This document shows positions 58,924 through 64,000 of a DNA stretch of 64,000 bases, piece by piece; position 1 is the stretch's first letter; every line of letters begins with the position of its first letter. The stretch is taken from positions 62,001-126,000 of the forward strand of contig JAESRX010000007.1 of the NCBI GenBank assembly GCA_016764435.1, in the 5' to 3' direction. This stretch comes from Flavobacteriaceae bacterium. GTDB lineage: Bacteria > Bacteroidota > Bacteroidia > Flavobacteriales > Flavobacteriaceae. A model generated the notes under the pieces. That model did no database searches and was not told the origin of the DNA. It was given only the letters and a program-made list of their open reading frames with translations. A program made the position numbers and the translations under genes.

Positions 58924-59589
58924 TTAAACAATACTGAGCTTTTTATCAATGATATTACTAATCGTTTTGGCTTTATTGATAATCATAATATGAGTTCCTC
59001 CTTTAACTTTAATAGGATTTTCTATGTGTTTGATAGGAAAAACATAGTCGTCGGTACCATGAATTTGAGTAATGTTTTCCAATTGCTTTTTTTGTTTCCA
59101 ATTCAATACATGGTGAATAGCCCATGTCAGGTATTCTTCGTCCTTCATGGTCATGTAATTTTCATAAAGTTTCATTCTGGTCTGTATAAAATCACCAAAA
59201 AAGAATTTAGAGAATTGGTCTAAGTTTTGAAAAGCCTTGACGGGGAATAATTTGTAGGCTTTTGTTTTTTGAATTACTTTTAAGCGTTTGGGAAGTTCCT
59301 GAGATGTCTTTACACTAGATATTAAAAACAAAGCCCTTGTTTTAAGGTGTTTACTCATTTCTTGAATCATAATACCTCCAAAAGAGACTCCTAGTAATAC
59401 GGGGTTTTCGTGTGTAATAAAAGCACACATTCTTTTGGCATAGTCTTCAATGGTTTCTTCCTGTGACAGGGGGACTATCCAGTCAATGGTAAATACTTGA
59501 TACTTGTCCGTGTCAAATTGTAAATATTCAAATATTTTAGTACTAGCAGCTAAGCCAGGAACGAAATATAGTGGGATTTTATCTGTCAT
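58924..59589 (-). CDS. Alpha/beta hydrolase
   Basis: 'IPLYFVPGLAASTKIFEYLQ', nucleophile elbow 'LLGVSFGGIMIQEM', 'QIHGTDDYVFP', 'GGTHIMI'; start at internal Met (MTDKIPLYF) at 59589. Confidence 0.85.
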   Translation of the reverse strand: MTDKIPLYFVPGLAASTKIFEYLQFDTDKYQVFTIDWIVPLSQEETIEDYAKRMCAFITHENPVLLGVSFGGIMIQEMSKHLKTRALFLISSVKTSQELPKRLKVIQKTKAYKLFPVKAFQNLDQFSKFFFGDFIQTRMKLYENYMTMKDEEYLTWAIHHVLNWKQKKQLENITQIHGTDDYVFPIKHIENPIKVKGGTHIMIINKAKTISNIIDKKLSIV

Positions 59590-59590
59590 A

Positions 59591-60922
59591 TTAAACGTAT
59601 TCTGGGATTGTAATCCAATCAAATTTCACCAAGCCGTCTTCGTCTATTTCACTTAAAATAACGGTGTGAATAGTGTTCATCAGGCTGGGGTTCCATGGAG
59701 CTTTTACTTTTACATAATTCTCTGTAAATCCATAAATATAACCGTGTTTATTTTCTCCTTCAAAAAGAACAGATAACGAATTTCCTAACTGAGATTCATA
59801 AAACGCTCTCCTTTTTTTCTCAGACAAACCACGAAGCATTTTACTACGCTTATTACGTACTTTTAAAGGGACTGAACCTTCCATTTCTATGGCTTCCGTA
59901 TTGGGTCTTTCTGAGTAGGTAAATACGTGTAAGTAGGAAATGTCTAATTCGTTTATATAGTTATAAGTATCTAAAAATAATTCGTCTGTTTCTCCAGGGA
60001 ATCCAACAATTACGTCCACGCCAATGCAGGCATTAGGCATTACTTCTTTTATTTTAGAAACACGGTTGGTGTAAGTTTCGGTAAGGTAACGGCGTTTCAT
60101 TTTTCGAAGTAAGACATCACTTCCTACCTGTAGCGGAATATGAAAGTGAGGCATAAATGTTTTTGAATTTGCTACAAATTCTATGGTTTCATTTTGTAAT
60201 AAGTTGGGTTCAATAGAAGAGATTCTTAAACGGTGGATTCCTGGTACTTTGTCCAATGCTTCTACCAGTTCACTAAACGTGTTTTCATGTTTTTTATCTC
60301 CAAATTCACCTTTTCCATAATCACCAATGTTCACCCCGGTCAATACAATTTCCTTAATTCCTTTACTGGATATTTCTTTAGCATTATCCAATACATTCTG
60401 TAAGGCATCACTTCTAGAGATTCCTCGAGCTAATGGAATCGTACAATAAGTACATTTATAGTCACAACCGTCTTGTACCTTTAAAAAGGCACGTGTTCTA
60501 TCACCGATTGAATAAGAGCCTACATAAAAATCGGCTTCTTCTATTTCACAAGAATGTATTTCTCCTATCGGTTTTTTAGCTAAATTATTAATGTAATCGG
60601 TAACTTTGAATTTTTCTGTCGCTCCTAATACCATGTCTACGCCATCTACATTGGCCAATTCTTCAGGCTTTAATTGCGCATAACAACCGATGGCTATTAA
60701 AAAGGCATCTTCGTTTAGTTTTAAGGCTGATTTTACAATGGTTTTAAATCGTTTGTCCGCATTGTCAGTCACGGAACAGGTATTTATTACATAAATATCG
60801 GCAATTTCATCAAATTCAACTCTTTGGAAACCTTCCTTCACAAAACTTCTTGAAATGGTAGAAGTTTCGGAAAAATTTAATTTACATCCTAAGGTGTAAA
60901 ATGCTACTTTTTTATCTGACAT
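59591..60922 (-). CDS. mtaB: tRNA (N6-threonylcarbamoyladenosine(37)-C2)-methylthiotransferase MtaB
   Basis: 443 aa; 'YTLGCKLNFSETSTI', 'FLKVQDGCDYKCTYCTIPLARG', TRAM-like C-terminus. Confidence 0.95.
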   Translation of the reverse strand: MSDKKVAFYTLGCKLNFSETSTISRSFVKEGFQRVEFDEIADIYVINTCSVTDNADKRFKTIVKSALKLNEDAFLIAIGCYAQLKPEELANVDGVDMVLGATEKFKVTDYINNLAKKPIGEIHSCEIEEADFYVGSYSIGDRTRAFLKVQDGCDYKCTYCTIPLARGISRSDALQNVLDNAKEISSKGIKEIVLTGVNIGDYGKGEFGDKKHENTFSELVEALDKVPGIHRLRISSIEPNLLQNETIEFVANSKTFMPHFHIPLQVGSDVLLRKMKRRYLTETYTNRVSKIKEVMPNACIGVDVIVGFPGETDELFLDTYNYINELDISYLHVFTYSERPNTEAIEMEGSVPLKVRNKRSKMLRGLSEKKRRAFYESQLGNSLSVLFEGENKHGYIYGFTENYVKVKAPWNPSLMNTIHTVILSEIDEDGLVKFDWITIPEYV

Positions 60923-61420
60923 GCCGTGATTTAATTATGATGATAGTTGATTTTCGATGTTGAAAATCGATTGCAAAATTACAATTTTTTTGTCAATAAA
61001 AATAGAACAATCTATTTGTAAAGTAGTTAATTTTCAGGTAGTTAGTAATATCTGTTTTGTTTTTACTTCTTTAAAGCTCTATTTTACTTAATGGAACCGT
61101 TGTTTTAATACATGGCAAGTAATTAATTAATTAAAAAAAGCAAGACAACAAGTAAAAAGTTTGCCTACGGTGATCTTTACATCACTTAGAACATTCGGTG
61201 GAAATGGGTAGCATTCGATGGCTCTTAAGGGGGGTAGCGAAGGATCATTCAGAATGTTTTGGATTGGAAAGTGCTAGATAACATATTGGTATTACTATTT
61301 CTTTTGGGAGACGTTGGAAGATATCTGTGGAGGGCGTTTGTATGCAGCACATAAAATAGGCTATTCAGAATTCAAAGGGCGTATCTGTCAAGTGTTTCGA
61401 GAATAGGAGTTTTGAGGAAA

Positions 61421-61449
61421 AAAAAGACGCACCTTAAGTGCGTCTTTTT
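61421..61449 (-). terminator. Rho-independent terminator downstream of S9 peptidase
   Basis: Perfect 12-bp stem AAAAAGACGCAC-cttaa-GTGCGTCTTTTT. Confidence 0.85.
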
Positions 61450-61527
61450 GTAATGAGTACTATTGTGTCAAATTTCAACTAGAATTCCATCGGGATTTCT
61501 AAGGGGGCATTTGGGATTTAAGAAGTG

Positions 61528-63654
61528 TTATTTGTTATTTAAAACGATGTAATCCAGTATTTTATTCATTAAGTGTACACGGTCTCTTCCGCGAACATTA
61601 TGTTCGTGCATTGGATAGGTGAAAAAATCTACTTGAATCCCTTCTTTTACTGATTTTTGTAATAAGGACATGCTATGTTGCGGAACCACTACGGGGTCTA
61701 CACTTCCATGAATGATTAACATTTTTCCTTTTAAATTTTTAATATAGTTGGTGACGTGTGCTTTTTTGTATCCTTCCGGATTTTCTTGAGGGGTGTCCAT
61801 ATAACGCTCACCATACATTACTTCGTAATATTTCCAATCGATTACTGGACCACCTGCAACGGCAGTGGTAAATACTCCAGGATGTCTTAACATTAGAGAA
61901 GTACTCATAAATCCACCATAACTCCATCCGTTTACAGCCATGCGACTTGCATCTACATAAGGCAATGACTTTAAGTAGTCAATTCCGGTTAGTTGATCTT
62001 CCATTTCATGCTCTCCTACATTTCTGTGAATTACATTTTCGAAGGCAAATCCCCTGTTTTTAGAACCTCTATTATCCAAGGTAAACACAATGTAATCTTG
62101 GTTGGCAGTAAAAATAGGCATCCATAAACTAGCGCCGGCCATCCATGTATTAGTCACCATTTGTGCATGTGGACCTCCGTATACATAAATAAGTACGGGG
62201 TATTTTTTAGAGGGATCAAAATTGGCTGGTTTGGTGATTCTCCCATGCAGTGTTATCCCATTTTTAGTGTGTAAATCTACAAACTCACTTGTCCCCAATT
62301 TATATCCTTCAAGTGGGTTTTCTGCGGTGAATAATTTTGTTTTCTTTCCTTTTTTAACCGTGATTATTTGGATGATTTTAGGGGTGGTAATATTAGAATA
62401 TGAATCTATTAAATAAGCGCCATTCGTACTTAACTGTGTTCTGTGTGTTCCTGCTACAGAAGTCAAGGCTGTAGATTTTCCTGTTTTTATATGAACTTTA
62501 AAAGTATGTTTCTCTCTTCCATCTTTTCCTGTTCCTGCTATAATTACATATTTTCCTTTCGCATCAAAACCTAAAATTTCTTGGACTACCCAATTAAATT
62601 TTGTCAATTGTTTTACTAGTTTTCCTTCGGTAGTATAGTGGTATAAGTTCATAAATCCATCTCGCTCACTAAACCATAAAAAATCGGTATTGCTGTTCGG
62701 TAAGAATGTGGCCGGATGTTCTGGTTCTGCCCAGGTGTCTTCTTTTTCTTCAAAAAGTGTAGCTGTTTTTTTTCCAGTTTTAATGTCATATCGGTTAAAC
62801 CAAACATGATTTTGTCCTCTATTTATTTCTGCCAAAAATATATTTTTTTCATCGGGAGACCACGTTAAGTTAGTCAAATAATGTTCGTCTGTGGTGTCTA
62901 TTTTTAAATAACTAAGGTTTCCCGTTGCCAAATTATAAATACCTATTTTAGCTTGTTCACTCCCTTGACCAGCCATTGGGTATTTTATGTTTTTTAAAGT
63001 AGCAGGGTAGGTAGTTACGTCCACTAATGGATAGTTCGTGACATGGGTTTCATCTTTTTGATAAAAGGCGATATAGTTTCCTTTAGGACTCCAGAAAATA
63101 CCACCTGTAATTCCAAATTCACTACGATGCATGGTCTGACCTGAGACAATATTCTTATCTGTGATGTCCGTAATAATTATTTTCTTTTCACTAGTGGAAG
63201 CTATGTATAGGTTGTTTTCTAGTGTATAAGCAATGTGTGAGGCAGTGTCGTTTAACACGATGTCTACAGCATTAGCAGCATAGAAAATACTGTTTTCTTC
63301 TTTTTTAGTTAGGTAATTATAGCTTACAATACCGCCGTTTAATGTAAACCTTAAATAGGTTTTAGTAACTGCTTTTAAATAAGGTAACCGTTGCAATTTT
63401 GGGAATACTTCCTGTAGTTCTTTTAAAGAGATAGTCTTTACTACTTGTTGTGTTTTAGCATTCGTAATAGTATAGGCTTTCTCGGTTTTTTGAAGGTAAG
63501 TTTCCGTGTTTTTTACCCATTGTAAACTACTTAAGCTTTTCGGATATAGTCCTTTGTAATATCCTAGGACGGAATCTTCTATGGTGAGTTCTTTTTGTTG
63601 TGCAACACTTTGAAAAAGTATGAAAGAGACACACAGTATCATTATTTTTTTCAT
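61528..63654 (-). CDS. S9 family peptidase (dipeptidyl peptidase IV-like)
   Basis: 'VNGWSYGGFMSTSLMLRHPGVF' (GWSYGG nucleophile), 'IHGSVDPVVVPQHS', 'YPMHEHNVRGRDRVHL'; signal peptide from internal Met at 63654. Confidence 0.95.
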   Translation of the reverse strand: MKKIMILCVSFILFQSVAQQKELTIEDSVLGYYKGLYPKSLSSLQWVKNTETYLQKTEKAYTITNAKTQQVVKTISLKELQEVFPKLQRLPYLKAVTKTYLRFTLNGGIVSYNYLTKKEENSIFYAANAVDIVLNDTASHIAYTLENNLYIASTSEKKIIITDITDKNIVSGQTMHRSEFGITGGIFWSPKGNYIAFYQKDETHVTNYPLVDVTTYPATLKNIKYPMAGQGSEQAKIGIYNLATGNLSYLKIDTTDEHYLTNLTWSPDEKNIFLAEINRGQNHVWFNRYDIKTGKKTATLFEEKEDTWAEPEHPATFLPNSNTDFLWFSERDGFMNLYHYTTEGKLVKQLTKFNWVVQEILGFDAKGKYVIIAGTGKDGREKHTFKVHIKTGKSTALTSVAGTHRTQLSTNGAYLIDSYSNITTPKIIQIITVKKGKKTKLFTAENPLEGYKLGTSEFVDLHTKNGITLHGRITKPANFDPSKKYPVLIYVYGGPHAQMVTNTWMAGASLWMPIFTANQDYIVFTLDNRGSKNRGFAFENVIHRNVGEHEMEDQLTGIDYLKSLPYVDASRMAVNGWSYGGFMSTSLMLRHPGVFTTAVAGGPVIDWKYYEVMYGERYMDTPQENPEGYKKAHVTNYIKNLKGKMLIIHGSVDPVVVPQHSMSLLQKSVKEGIQVDFFTYPMHEHNVRGRDRVHLMNKILDYIVLNNK

Positions 63655-63733
63655 GGATAAAATAAATTTGAGTTTAGTAAACAAATATAAGTGTTCATAC
63701 TTGTTTTTAGGGCTCAAATATCATAAAATCCTA

Positions 63734-64000
63734 TTAATTTAATTGTAACCGTGCCATAATAGGGTAGTGGTCGGATAGTTTTTCTGTATATGTTTTAAAA
63801 TGATTCACCGTGATGGTTTCATCGCTCAATATAAAGTCTATACGCAATGGGAATGGATAGTCAAATGTTTTTCCAAAACCATCTCCGGCCTCTACAAAAG
63901 CATCCTTTTTTTTGTTTTTTAATTGGTGGTATACCCAAGAAAAAGCGTTGTTATTAAAATCACCACAAAGTATTATTTTATAGTGACATTCCTTCTCATG
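63734..64000 (-). CDS. Endonuclease/exonuclease/phosphatase family protein (partial, truncated by window end)
   Basis: Minus-strand translation ...HEKECHYKIILCGDFNNNAFSWVYHQLKNKKKDAFVEAGDGFGKTFDYPFPLRIDFILSDETITVNHFKTYTEKLSDHYPIMARLQLN*; 'CGDFNN', 'RIDFILSD', 'SDHYPI' EEP motifs. Confidence 0.88.
   Translation of the reverse strand, partial: HEKECHYKIILCGDFNNNAFSWVYHQLKNKKKDAFVEAGDGFGKTFDYPFPLRIDFILSDETITVNHFKTYTEKLSDHYPIMARLQLN

Overview
The window is a 64 kb AT-rich chromosomal segment. Protein content and gene order look like a Bacteroidota/Flavobacteriaceae genome. Nearly all of it is densely coding core genome: pepE, ribB(A), lptF/G-lolA-ftsK, dgkA, tpx/prx, MATE, mutS2, ung, a histidine kinase plus response regulator, prfC, marR/yceI, idi-queD, a SpoIIM/DUF4129/DUF4350/MoxR/DUF58 operon, cspA, a MutS-like gene, a split 5'-nucleotidase, dapA-ferritin, bamD-rpoZ-coaBC-DUF4835-recN-fabI, clpC, gyrA, mtaB and a DPP-IV-like S9 peptidase. 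No rRNA, tRNA, CRISPR array, transposase or prophage was recognised. The clearest accessory region is 31.9-34.6 kb: a C5-cytosine DNA methyltransferase, a convergent putative PD-(D/E)XK restriction endonuclease, and a third ORF that looks like a divergent relative of that endonuclease. Other points of interest are an OmpA-like gene split by a one-base frameshift at a 6-G tract, an overlapping radical SAM/GME-fold-like gene pair, a RibB protein whose GTP cyclohydrolase II half has lost its zinc/catalytic motif, and several intergenic stretches with no recognised content. I did not find strong evidence for a wholly new system. All family calls are from reading motifs, without database searches.
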